Source of the DNA: Oscillospiraceae bacterium
GTDB taxonomy: Bacteria > Bacillota > Clostridia > Oscillospirales > Acutalibacteraceae
Direction: 5' to 3'
DNA: 64,000 nucleotides
Assembly: GCA_902790325.1 (NCBI GenBank)
Contig: CADARP010000008.1
Location: forward strand, 18,132-82,131
Shown here: piece after piece, positions 56,269 to 63,902 of the stretch
How positions within the stretch are numbered: position 1 is the stretch's first letter
Layout of the letters: the number at the start of each line of letters is the position of its first letter
The notes under the pieces: model-generated
What the model was told of the DNA's origin: nothing
The model's database searches: none
What the model saw: the letters and a program-made list of their open reading frames with translations, nothing else
Made by a program: the position numbers and the translations under genes

Positions 56269-56837
56269 CTCTGCGTCCCCTTTCCCGTCTGCCGCTTGAC
56301 AAGACAGACGATCAGGCTGACCCCGGCCGCCGCAAGCAGCAAAACGATCGTGGAGACATGCAGGGAGAAGAGGTCGATCAGCAGCATCGCGCCGAATGAA
56401 CACAGCAGGATACAGATCGGCGCCGCCTTTTTCGGCAGCTTCTTGAGCATTCTGACCGCGGCGTCGACGATCAGGATGCCGACAGCGATCTTGATCCCGC
56501 GAAAGGCGCTTGCGACCCAGGCGATCTCCAGAAAGCGGTCGAAGAAAAAGGAGATCAGAAGCAGGATGCAGAACGACGGAAAGACCACGCCGACCGTCGC
56601 CGCCGCCGCGCCCGGAAGTCCTTTCTTTTTGAGTCCCACATACGTCGCGCAATTGACGGCGATCGGGCCCGGCGTCGACTCGGCGATGACGGTGATGTTC
56701 ATCATTTCTTCGTGCGAGATCCATTTCTTTTTGTCCACACAGACCCGTTCGATCAGCGGGATCATGGCATAACCGCCGCCGAACGTGAACAGCCCGATTC
56801 TTATGAAGGACAAAAACAGTTCCGCAAGCAAACGCAT
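56265..56837 (-). CDS. chrA: Chromate transporter half protein, 190 aa
   Basis: The second half of the pair, first in the operon: IGLFTFGGGYAMIPLIERV, VIAESTPGPIAVNCATYVG and GLPGAAAATVGVVFPSF. The two half-sized proteins form an inverted-topology dimer in this family. Start at 56837 after AAGGAGCGG; the promoter is at 56874..56902. Confidence 0.9.
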   Translation of the reverse strand: MRLLAELFLSFIRIGLFTFGGGYAMIPLIERVCVDKKKWISHEEMMNITVIAESTPGPIAVNCATYVGLKKKGLPGAAAATVGVVFPSFCILLLISFFFDRFLEIAWVASAFRGIKIAVGILIVDAAVRMLKKLPKKAAPICILLCSFGAMLLIDLFSLHVSTIVLLLAAAGVSLIVCLVKRQTGKGTQR

Positions 56838-56873
56838 TTTTCCGCTCCTTACCCAAATGATCCGCACAAGGAC

Positions 56874-56902
56874 AGTATACCATATTTGCCGTTTCATTAC
56901 AA
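56874..56902 (-). promoter_or_regulatory. Promoter of the chrA-DUF3863-GNAT-ABC operon
   Basis: Minus-strand TTGTAA at 56897..56902 and TATACT at 56874..56879, spacer 17 bp. Gaps of 4-base overlap to 44 bp down to 49353 suggest one transcript. Confidence 0.55.
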
Positions 56903-56910
56903 TATTTTTA

Positions 56911-56939
56911 TTGAAACAGCACCATATCTGTGATAAAAT
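56911..56939 (+). promoter_or_regulatory. Promoter of the small lipoprotein gene
   Basis: TTGAAA at 56911..56916 and TAAAAT at 56934..56939, spacer 17 bp. The leader contains a strong hairpin GCGCCCG-CAAA-CGGGCGC (56974..56991) just before the GGAG at 57001. Confidence 0.55.
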
Positions 56940-57014
56940 AGCAACAAGATCTGTTCCGGTTTTTCACAGGTGTGCGCCCGCAAACGGGCGCCGGAACACA
57001 GGAGATGAGACGTT

Positions 57015-57404
57015 TTGAAAAAGATTTGTCTGCTGTTCGCCGCCGTCCTGCTGCTCACCGCGTCCGGATGCGGCAGATATGTTTCGCACTATAAAGCGAT
57101 CGGGTTTGCGCATTCCAACGCGTCCGATTCCGCTTTCATGAGTTTTTACTCCTTTGACGGCAGAATGGTCTTCAAGCTCAGATGCAAAAACGGTTCCGAC
57201 GGTCAGCTCCGGTATTCCGCGAAGCTGGAATCCGGCAGCGCCGCGGTGTATTACGACGATAACGGAACCAAGACGGCGTTATGTACCGTCGCTGCGGGCG
57301 ATGCGCTCGAATCGTCCGTCGGACTGTCCGAAAAAGGCACGGTCTATGTCATCGTCGAAACGAGTGAACCGTGCATGAACGGAGATTTCAGCTTTGCCGT
57401 TTAA
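57015..57404 (+). CDS. Small lipoprotein of unknown function, 129 aa
   Basis: A signal segment ICLLFAAVLLLTASGC with lipobox Cys19 shows a membrane-anchored lipoprotein. The mature part is a small beta-rich domain with two Cys (LRCKNGSDGQLRYSAKLESG; ETSEPCMNGDFSFAV) that may form a disulfide. I do not recognise the family. It starts with TTG at 57015, 10 bases after GGAG; no in-frame ATG is available. The GNAT gene follows after 40 bp. Confidence 0.7.
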   Translation: MKKICLLFAAVLLLTASGCGRYVSHYKAIGFAHSNASDSAFMSFYSFDGRMVFKLRCKNGSDGQLRYSAKLESGSAAVYYDDNGTKTALCTVAAGDALESSVGLSEKGTVYVIVETSEPCMNGDFSFAV

Positions 57405-57444
57405 GCCGGCGCGTACCAAAAAGACAACAAACGGGAGGATACAA

Positions 57445-57897
57445 ATGAACGTCATCCGCTATTTTGAAAGCGGCCGCCGGGCGCACTGGCTTGCCCAGAT
57501 CGGAAAAAGCGATTGGAGCGCCGGCGGTCTGCTGTACAGACTTCTGGAAAGCGGCGCCTTCTTCGACGCGCTCGGAGAGGGCTCCGACGTTCTCCTGCTT
57601 GTCGAGGACGATACGCTGATCTCCTACTGCACCTTTACGAAAAAGGACGATATCCAGCCGACGGAACTCTCGCCGTGGGTCGGATTCGTCTACACGTTTC
57701 CCGCATACCGCGGACATCGTTACGTCGCTCTGCTGTTCGAGGAGGCGGACCGACTGGCGCGGCAGGCGCACATCCCGCGGATCTATGTATCCACCAACCA
57801 CGTCGGACTGTATGAAAAATACGGCTGCACCTATCTGACACAGGCCAAGGATCTCGAAGGCGAGTGGTCGCGGATCTATGTCAGAAACGTCGTGTGA
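57445..57897 (+). CDS. GNAT-family acetyltransferase, 150 aa
   Basis: A GNAT fold: WVGFVYTFPAYRGHRYVALLFEEADRLAR holds the acetyl-CoA loop (R-G-H-R, about residue 93), followed by YVSTNHVGLYEKYGCTYL. Length is normal for small GNATs. GGGAGGATACAA precedes the ATG. The acceptor is unknown. Confidence 0.85.
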   Translation: MNVIRYFESGRRAHWLAQIGKSDWSAGGLLYRLLESGAFFDALGEGSDVLLLVEDDTLISYCTFTKKDDIQPTELSPWVGFVYTFPAYRGHRYVALLFEEADRLARQAHIPRIYVSTNHVGLYEKYGCTYLTQAKDLEGEWSRIYVRNVV

Positions 57898-57946
57898 CAA
57901 AGCATAAGACGCAAGCGCCTGTTTCGCGGTCAACCCCAAATGTGAA

Positions 57947-57982
57947 GCCCTCCCGACAGCCGTTCGGCTGTTGGAGAGGGCT
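57947..57982 (+). terminator. Rho-independent terminator of the GNAT gene
   Basis: AGCCCTCCCGACAGCC and GGCTGTTGGAGAGGGCT form a long imperfect stem with loop GTTC, followed by GTTTGTTTTG. It lies between convergent genes. Confidence 0.7.
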
Positions 57983-57995
57983 GTTTGTTTTGATC

Positions 57996-58130
57996 CTATC
58001 GGCGCGTACAGTCCTTGCGGCAGGACGCGCAGTCGCCGCAGCAGGAACCGCGTTTTTTTCGTATTTGCCGCACGGCGAGCACGACCAGCAGGACGAGCGC
58101 CGCAATGAGCACGATGTCGATGAAGTGCAT
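57996..58130 (-). CDS. FeoB-associated Cys-rich membrane protein, 44 aa
   Basis: A very small single-span protein: MHFIDIVLIAALVLLVVLAV, basic RQIRKKRG, and Cys-rich tail CCGDCASCRKDC. Same plan as the 56-aa protein at 13.7 kb. GGAGG lies 7 bases before the ATG at 58130. It starts 12 bp after the FeoAB stop and is the last gene of that operon. Confidence 0.82.
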   Translation of the reverse strand: MHFIDIVLIAALVLLVVLAVRQIRKKRGSCCGDCASCRKDCTRR

Positions 58131-58142
58131 CTGCGCGCCTCC

Positions 58143-60491
58143 TTACGCCATGCCTGCCGCCATGCAGCAGAGACGGACAAGCAGCGCGACGATCCACGCG
58201 ATCACGCACTGCCAGACGACGACGTACAGCGCCCATCGGTGCCCCATCTCGCGGCGAACGGACGCGACAGCGGCCACGCACGGCGTATACAGCAGACTGA
58301 ACGCGAGCAGCACGGCGGCTGCCGCCGGCTGCATCGCGGCGGCAACGCCTCCCTGCGCGCCGAACAGCACTTCCAGCGTGGAGACGACGCTCTCTTTTGC
58401 CATAAAACCGCAAAGCAGCGACGTGACGATCCGCCAGTCGCCCAATCCCAACGGTTTGAACAGCGGAACCAGCACGCCGGCAAGCATGGCAAGAATGCTG
58501 TCGCCGGACTGTGTCACAATGTTGAATCGGAAGTCGAAACTCTGCAGGAACCAGACGACGAGCGTCGCGATCAGAATGACGGAGAACGCTCTTTGCAGGA
58601 AGTCCTTCGCCTTTTCCCACAGCAGCTGCGCGACGTTGCGCGCGCTCGGCAGGCGGTAGTTCGGCAGCTCCATCACAAACGGGACGGCTTCGCCGCGGAA
58701 CAACGTCTTTTTATACAGAAAAGCGATTAGGATTCCCGTCACGATTCCCAGCAGATAGATGCCGACCATAACCAAAGCCTTGTACCGCGAGAAAAACGCA
58801 TCGACGAAAAACGCATAGATCGGCAGTTTCGCCGTGCAGCTCATGAACGGCGTGAGCAAAATCGTCATTTTGCGGTCGCGTGTGCTCGGCAGCGTCCGCG
58901 ACGCCATCACCGCCGGAACCGTACAGCCGAAACCGATCAGCATCGGCACGATGCTGCGCCCGGAAAGGCCGAGCTTGCGCAGAAGCTTGTCCATTACAAA
59001 CGCGACGCGCGCGATATAGCCGCTGTCCTCCAAAAGAGACAGGAAGAAGAACATCGTCACGATCACCGGCAGGAAACTCAGCACGCTGCCGACGCCCTCG
59101 AACAGGCCGTCGACGATCAGCCCGTGGATCGCGGGATTGACGTTTGCCGCGTTCAAAGCGGCGTCGGTCACCTCTTTGAGTTTGTCAATGCCGAGCGCGA
59201 GCCATTCCTGCAGCGTCCCGCCGATCACATTGAACGTCAGGAAAAAGACCAGTCCCATCACGGCGATGAAGATCGGGATCGCCGTATACTTGCCCGTGAG
59301 CAGATGGTCGATCTTCTGGCTGCGCAGATGCTCGCGGTTGATCTGCGGTTTGACCACGCAGTCGCCGCAGACCTTCATGATATAGGCAAAGCGCATGTCC
59401 GCCATCGCCGCGCTGCGGTCCAGTCCGCGCTCCTTTTCCATCTGGATCGTGATATGCTCGAGCATCTCCAGTTCGTTCTCGTCAAGCTGCAGCTGCTCGA
59501 GAATCAGCGTGTCGCCCTCGATCGCCTTGCTTGCGGCAAAGCGCACCGGCAGTCCCGCCTCGGCGGCATGATCCTCGATCAGATGGATCACGGCGTGCAG
59601 ACAGCGGTGAACCGCGCCCTGCGTGTTTCCGTCGCAGAAATCCTGCCGCATCGGTTTCTCCCGGAAGTGCGCGATGTGGATCGCATGGTCGATCAGCTCG
59701 TCGATGCCCTGCCGTTTCGCCGCGGAAATCGGCACGACCGGTACGCCGAGCATGGACTCCATCCGGTTGACGTCCACCGCGCCGCCGTTGCCTGTCATCT
59801 CGTCCATCATGTTCAGCGCGACGACAACCGGAATATCCATTTCCAATAGCTGCATCGTCAGATACAGGTTCCGCTCGATGTTGGTCGCGTCCACGATGTT
59901 GATGATCGCCTTCGGCTTTTCGCGCAGCACGAAATCGCGCGAAACCAGCTCCTCGCTCGAATACGGCGACATGGAGTAGATGCCGGGCAGATCGGTGATG
60001 GATGTATCGTCATGTCCGAGTATCGCGCCGTCTTTGCGGTCGACCGTCACGCCGGGGAAGTTGCCGACGTGCTGGTGCGCGCCGGTCAACTGGTTGAACA
60101 GCGTCGTCTTGCCGCTGTTCTGATTGCCGACGAGCGCGAACGTCAGCATCGTGCCGTCCGGCAGCGGATCGCCGCTGCCTTTGGGATGGAATTTGCCGCC
60201 TTCGCCGAATCCCGGATGCGCCGCCTTTGCGCGGTTTGCCTCCGATTGTTCCGGCACTTTCTTTGCGCAAGTCGGTTCCACTTCGATCCTGGCGGCATCG
60301 TCCAGACGCAGCGTCAGTTCATATCCGTGCAGGCGGATCTCCAGCGGATCGCCCATGGGCGCGTATTTCACGACGGTCGTTTCCGTACCGGGCAGAATAC
60401 CCATATCCAGAAAATGCTGCCGCAATGCGCCCTCGCCGCCGACGGCGCGGATCACTGCGGGCTTTCCGATTTCCAATTCTTTCAGAGTCAC
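58143..60491 (-). CDS. feoB: FeoA-FeoB fusion ferrous iron transporter, 782 aa
   Basis: Residues 1-72 are a FeoA domain (ELEIGKPAVIRAVGGEGALR, LDMGILPGTETTVVKYAPMG), a linker of about 40 residues follows, then a FeoB G-domain (GNQNSGKT about 124, DLPGIYSM, NMMDEM, SAAKRQG) and gate domains with GFGCTVPA and LLYTPCVAAV. It lacks the acidic extracellular insert of the FeoB at 13.9 kb. G1 reads GNQNSGKT with Gln for the usual Pro. A GTG at 60491 after GGAGGAAAGATC is the start; the longer reading lacks a site. The promoter has no iron box, so its control may differ. Confidence 0.92.
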   Translation of the reverse strand: MTLKELEIGKPAVIRAVGGEGALRQHFLDMGILPGTETTVVKYAPMGDPLEIRLHGYELTLRLDDAARIEVEPTCAKKVPEQSEANRAKAAHPGFGEGGKFHPKGSGDPLPDGTMLTFALVGNQNSGKTTLFNQLTGAHQHVGNFPGVTVDRKDGAILGHDDTSITDLPGIYSMSPYSSEELVSRDFVLREKPKAIINIVDATNIERNLYLTMQLLEMDIPVVVALNMMDEMTGNGGAVDVNRMESMLGVPVVPISAAKRQGIDELIDHAIHIAHFREKPMRQDFCDGNTQGAVHRCLHAVIHLIEDHAAEAGLPVRFAASKAIEGDTLILEQLQLDENELEMLEHITIQMEKERGLDRSAAMADMRFAYIMKVCGDCVVKPQINREHLRSQKIDHLLTGKYTAIPIFIAVMGLVFFLTFNVIGGTLQEWLALGIDKLKEVTDAALNAANVNPAIHGLIVDGLFEGVGSVLSFLPVIVTMFFFLSLLEDSGYIARVAFVMDKLLRKLGLSGRSIVPMLIGFGCTVPAVMASRTLPSTRDRKMTILLTPFMSCTAKLPIYAFFVDAFFSRYKALVMVGIYLLGIVTGILIAFLYKKTLFRGEAVPFVMELPNYRLPSARNVAQLLWEKAKDFLQRAFSVILIATLVVWFLQSFDFRFNIVTQSGDSILAMLAGVLVPLFKPLGLGDWRIVTSLLCGFMAKESVVSTLEVLFGAQGGVAAAMQPAAAAVLLAFSLLYTPCVAAVASVRREMGHRWALYVVVWQCVIAWIVALLVRLCCMAAGMA

Positions 60492-60567
60492 GATCTTTCC
60501 TCCGATCCGGGAATGCGTTCGTTTCCCGCCGCACAAGGATTGAGGCATGCGGAAAAGTATCAACTCT

Positions 60568-60595
60568 ATTATAGTACCCGGAAAGAACTTTTCAA
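60568..60595 (-). promoter_or_regulatory. Promoter of the feoAB fusion
   Basis: Minus-strand TTGAAA at 60590..60595 and TATAAT at 60568..60573, spacer 16 bp. No TTAG-type box is seen nearby. Confidence 0.6.
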
Positions 60596-60635
60596 GTGCT
60601 TTCTTCGTTTTTTCTAAATCCTGCACAGCGCGGAT

Positions 60636-60673
60636 AAAAAGAACCGGACGACCGCTTCTGGCCATCCGGTTTC
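60636..60673 (-). terminator. Rho-independent terminator of the 809-aa protein gene
   Basis: AACCGGA and TCCGGTT flank an internal stem-loop (60642..60671); on the minus strand it runs into TTCTTTTTA. Confidence 0.65.
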
Positions 60674-60714
60674 CTTGTATAAACAGCTTTGCTAAAATGG
60701 TCTTCGGGAAACGA

Positions 60715-63144
60715 TCATTTTTTCAGCAGTTTGCGAATCCATTCGACAAGCAGACGGAACGGAAGCGAGACCGCCGCCCACGCTTTGCCGAAGAATGCGG
60801 CGAGCTTATCCAAAAACTGTCTGAATGCGGACGGTGCCTGTGTCCGCGTCAGGACGAGCGTGACTTCGCCGCTTTTCGACACGGTAAACGTGCCCGCCGC
60901 GTCCTCGACGCCTTCGCCCGTGACCGTGTACGTATATGTACCGGCGAAGCACGGGAACGTGCCGTCAGCGTTCACTGCCGTCTCATATCCGTCTTTGTCC
61001 GTCAAGGTGACCGTCAGCCCGTCAAGGGCGATCGGGCTGCCTTTTCCGTCCGTCAGTCTGAGCGTGCCGGTCAGGAAATCCGTCTTGCCGAGCCGGATCG
61101 CGACGTCGGGAAGCCTTCCCTGCAGAGCATCGGAGCTCGGCGCGTTGAATCCGGGGTCTTTGCCGATGCGGTAGGAAGCGCTGCGGTGCCCGCCGGGCGC
61201 GCTGCCGAACAGATGCATGGCGATCACGCCGCCGGAAAGCGTATAGACGTCGCCCGCAAAGTAGCGCGGAACCGTTACGGTCAAGCGCTGCCGTTCGGGA
61301 TTTCCGCTGAAATCATAAACGCCGAAAGCGCCGCCCGGGTCCGACGTGAAAGCCGTACCCTCCGGACCGACGTACCGGATCACGGCGCTGCCGTTATAGA
61401 TACCGGACATTTTTTCGACCGGATTCACAAGTCCCGAGAATTGGATCGTGACCGTATCGCCGGCGCGTACCGTCCCGTCCGGAACCGTATAATCGATCTG
61501 CCGCGCGGTCAGCACCTGATACGCCGCTTCGCCGTTCTTTTCGACCTTGACGATATGTCTGCCGGTCGTCAGTCCGCCGACAGTCACGCTGCCGTCGGCG
61601 TTCCGCGTCACGCCGTCCGACGTGAATCCTTTGAACGTCATCGTGTTGGTGACGACGCTGCGGTTCACGGTGACCGTGCAGCCGGGTTCCGGCGTGAACG
61701 TATACGCCGCGCCGTCGTTCCCGGTGTAGAACAGCGGGTCGAGCTCCGCGTCGATCTCGTATCCCTCGCCTGTCCCGCCGAGCGTCATGCCCGTCTCGAT
61801 CGCAGAACCGTCCGCGTCCACAGAGAACACCAGAACGCCCGTGTTCTCCGGCCAGATCGCGGAGAACAGACACTTCTGACCGGCCTTCCCGCTGACATAT
61901 GCCTGCGCGGAATACATCGCGTCATAGGTTACCAGTACGATCGCCGTTCCGGGTTTGTTCGCTTTGATCGAAGCGGTGCAGCTGTTCTGCTTGTCCGGCG
62001 TGACCGTCAGCACGTCGCTGGGATTTCCGTTCATGTCCACAACAGCGTAGTGCGTGTCGGGCAGCGCGACCTTCGCGTTATAGATGCTCTCGACCGCCAT
62101 CCAGTTGCGGAACGTATCCAGCTCGAACGTGTCGCCCGTCCGAAGCGGGATATACCCCTGCTTGCTGCCGGTCAGATAGATGTCCGCTTTGTCATAGGTG
62201 TTGTACCGGAAATCACGGATGACCGTCTTCGGGTCGACCGATTCGTTCGCCAGATAGATCTGCTGCGCGGTGATCCCGATCGGATCGCCCGTCAGCTTGG
62301 ACGGATCGTAGAAGTCCCAGTACGTCACGCCGGCCGGATTCTGCACGCGATAGAAAAAGTTCGTACCGCTCGTGTTGCCTGCGCGCATCTTCGGAACGCG
62401 GAACGACGTGCGGACGCCGTCCTCCGTTTCGTTTGTTTCGACCGGCTCAAAGAAATGATAGGTGTAGTAGTCGGAAAAAGTGCCCGTACTGACCGTCGAG
62501 CCCGCGGGCGCAAGGAAAGTGAGCATCACGCCCTCATAAATCGTCGCTGTGACCGAGCGGTTGATCGTCGGTTTATCGCAAACCGCCGCAGGCAGATAAT
62601 CCGCCGCTCTGCCGCCGATCGGCGTGAACGCCGCGTCCACCGTATCGCCGACAAAGAACAAACAGGATGTGCGGCGCCTGCCGTCGTAATCCGCAGCCTT
62701 GCCGAACGCGAGGGCACGGGTTTGCCCGTCCGGCGCCGTGACCGCGACGTCGATCGAGTAGTCCGTGCCTTCGACCCAGCCGCTGTTGTTTGCGTGCAGA
62801 TCATAGATGCGCTGAACGCGGAAGCTGTTTTCCGCGCCTGCAGTCACCGTCATCGAGATGCCGCCGTTCTTGTCGCCGTTTTCGTCGAAGCCCTCCAGCC
62901 AGTAGTCGCCGTCGGAAACGGAAACATGATAGACGTACTCATACCCGTCCGCATCCGGCTCGACGCCGGACAGCAGATTGCTGCCGGACGGTTTGCCGTC
63001 GGCGAGTTTGTACAGCGCGGCACGGCGTACCTGCGCGTCATGCAGGCCGCCGATCGTGACGTCCGTACCCTTGGCGCCGACAGCCGGGCAGAACGCCAGC
63101 GTCAGCACGAGCGCAAGAAACAGACAGAACCATCGTTTTTGCAT
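60715..63144 (-). CDS. Cobalamin-riboswitch-controlled exported surface protein, 809 aa
   Basis: A secreted multidomain beta protein. The signal peptide is RWFCLFLALVLTLAFCPAVG. The body consists of Ig/Big-like or carboxypeptidase-regulatory-like beta domains (SVSDGDYWLEGFDENGDKNG, DIYLTGSKQGYIPLRTGDTF, TASIKANKPGTAIVLVTYDA, SVTVGGLTTGRHIVKVEKNG, IALDGLTVTLTDKDGYETAV). It ends with an amphipathic tail of aromatic and basic residues (LLVEWIRKLLKK). No LPXTG or SLH repeat is present. It starts at 63144 after AAAGGAAGTG, 40 bp after the 92-aa gene, both downstream of a cobalamin riboswitch. A corrinoid-capture role is suggested by control only; no B12-binding domain is recognised. Confidence 0.72.
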   Translation of the reverse strand: MQKRWFCLFLALVLTLAFCPAVGAKGTDVTIGGLHDAQVRRAALYKLADGKPSGSNLLSGVEPDADGYEYVYHVSVSDGDYWLEGFDENGDKNGGISMTVTAGAENSFRVQRIYDLHANNSGWVEGTDYSIDVAVTAPDGQTRALAFGKAADYDGRRRTSCLFFVGDTVDAAFTPIGGRAADYLPAAVCDKPTINRSVTATIYEGVMLTFLAPAGSTVSTGTFSDYYTYHFFEPVETNETEDGVRTSFRVPKMRAGNTSGTNFFYRVQNPAGVTYWDFYDPSKLTGDPIGITAQQIYLANESVDPKTVIRDFRYNTYDKADIYLTGSKQGYIPLRTGDTFELDTFRNWMAVESIYNAKVALPDTHYAVVDMNGNPSDVLTVTPDKQNSCTASIKANKPGTAIVLVTYDAMYSAQAYVSGKAGQKCLFSAIWPENTGVLVFSVDADGSAIETGMTLGGTGEGYEIDAELDPLFYTGNDGAAYTFTPEPGCTVTVNRSVVTNTMTFKGFTSDGVTRNADGSVTVGGLTTGRHIVKVEKNGEAAYQVLTARQIDYTVPDGTVRAGDTVTIQFSGLVNPVEKMSGIYNGSAVIRYVGPEGTAFTSDPGGAFGVYDFSGNPERQRLTVTVPRYFAGDVYTLSGGVIAMHLFGSAPGGHRSASYRIGKDPGFNAPSSDALQGRLPDVAIRLGKTDFLTGTLRLTDGKGSPIALDGLTVTLTDKDGYETAVNADGTFPCFAGTYTYTVTGEGVEDAAGTFTVSKSGEVTLVLTRTQAPSAFRQFLDKLAAFFGKAWAAVSLPFRLLVEWIRKLLKK

Positions 63145-63184
63145 AAAAAACACTTCCTTTATCTTGATAAAATGATTCCCTTTT

Positions 63185-63463
63185 TTACTGCCGGAGCGCG
63201 CACAGAATCGCACCGGAGATGCATGAGCCGATCTCTCGCGGCTTTTGCGCGTCGGCGGCGGTCTGCGCGTAGGAAAACCGTCCGGTGATCGCGCCGCGGT
63301 CGTCAAAATCGAGAAACGCGTCCACCTTCTCTCTGCGCACCGACGCGCAGATCGATATGTAAACGCCCTTATCCTTGATCGTATACGCCTGCACATCCGC
63401 CTGCGCCTCTAAAACGCCGGTTACGATCGAGGCAAACTCCTCCTGCCCGATGTTGTTTCTCAT
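63185..63463 (-). CDS. Small protein of unknown function downstream of the cobalamin riboswitch, 92 aa
   Basis: An alpha/beta protein without signal peptide (NIGQEEFASIVTGVLEAQAD, VYISICASVRREKVDAFLDF, ISGAILCALRQ). I do not recognise the family. ATG at 63463 fits AAAGGATGGCGTGT; 63472 would be a MACM-extended form. It is the first gene after the riboswitch terminator and is probably co-transcribed with the exported 809-aa protein. Confidence 0.65.
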   Translation of the reverse strand: MRNNIGQEEFASIVTGVLEAQADVQAYTIKDKGVYISICASVRREKVDAFLDFDDRGAITGRFSYAQTAADAQKPREIGSCISGAILCALRQ

Positions 63464-63512
63464 ACACGCCATCCTTTCCGCATCACACGATGCACCGATT
63501 TTAAACAAAAAA

Positions 63513-63538
63513 CGCCTTCCGACATTTCGGAAAGGGCG
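63513..63538 (-). terminator. Terminator of the cobalamin riboswitch leader
   Basis: Minus-strand stem GCCCTTTCCGA-AATG-TCGGAAGGCG followed by TTTTTTGTTT, between the riboswitch and the 92-aa gene. It is a candidate expression platform. Confidence 0.75.
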
Positions 63539-63660
63539 CAGTAGAAACAAACGCGGCGGACAAAACAAAACGCGGCGCAAAAAGCACAGAACCCGCAGCG
63601 ACCGTCGTCGTCTGTTTTCGGCTGCACTCTTCACGCCAAATCGTGTAAACTCCGAATAAA

Positions 63661-63840
63661 GATACGGCAGGTGAACTGACTTATGACCGAACGGCAGATC
63701 GCCGGGAAACACGCAGGGTGCGCGGTCATGCCGGAACAGACCGTCCGCGTTTTCGGTCAAATACAGGAATGGCGGTTGCTCCGGATTTGAACCGGATTTC
63801 CTCTTACATTTACTCAGCGAACAACTTTTCAAACCGTATC
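63661..63840 (-). ncRNA. Cobalamin (B12) riboswitch
   Basis: A 180-nt leader on the minus strand. P1 arms are GATACGG (63834..63840) and CCGTATC (63661..63667). The B12 box is GTCAGTTCACCTGCC (63666..63680). The conserved core CCGGTTCAAATCCGG (63781..63795) followed by GCAACCGCCATTCC (63766..63779) matches the cobalamin aptamer pattern. It precedes an intrinsic terminator and two genes of unknown function. The stretch 63539..63660 between aptamer and terminator has no gene and probably holds the alternative pairing. Confidence 0.88.
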
Positions 63841-63862
63841 TTTCACATATTCTGTTTTAACC

Positions 63863-63891
63863 AGAATACCACATTTCCGGATGGATTGCAA
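63863..63891 (-). promoter_or_regulatory. Promoter of the cobalamin riboswitch transcript
   Basis: Minus-strand TTGCAA at 63886..63891 and TATTCT at 63863..63868, spacer 17 bp with TGTGG before the -10. It lies 23 bp upstream of the aptamer. Confidence 0.65.
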
Positions 63892-63902
63892 GCAAAAAAT
63901 GC

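Noticed and set aside
58143..60665. Extended N-terminus of the FeoAB fusion to 60665
   Set aside because: The extra residues cover the promoter and ribosome site; the FeoA domain begins at the GTG at 60491.
63766..63802. A T-arm-like GGTTCAAATCC on the minus strand suggested a tRNA
   Set aside because: No acceptor or anticodon stem can be built; the surrounding core and B12 box fit a cobalamin riboswitch.
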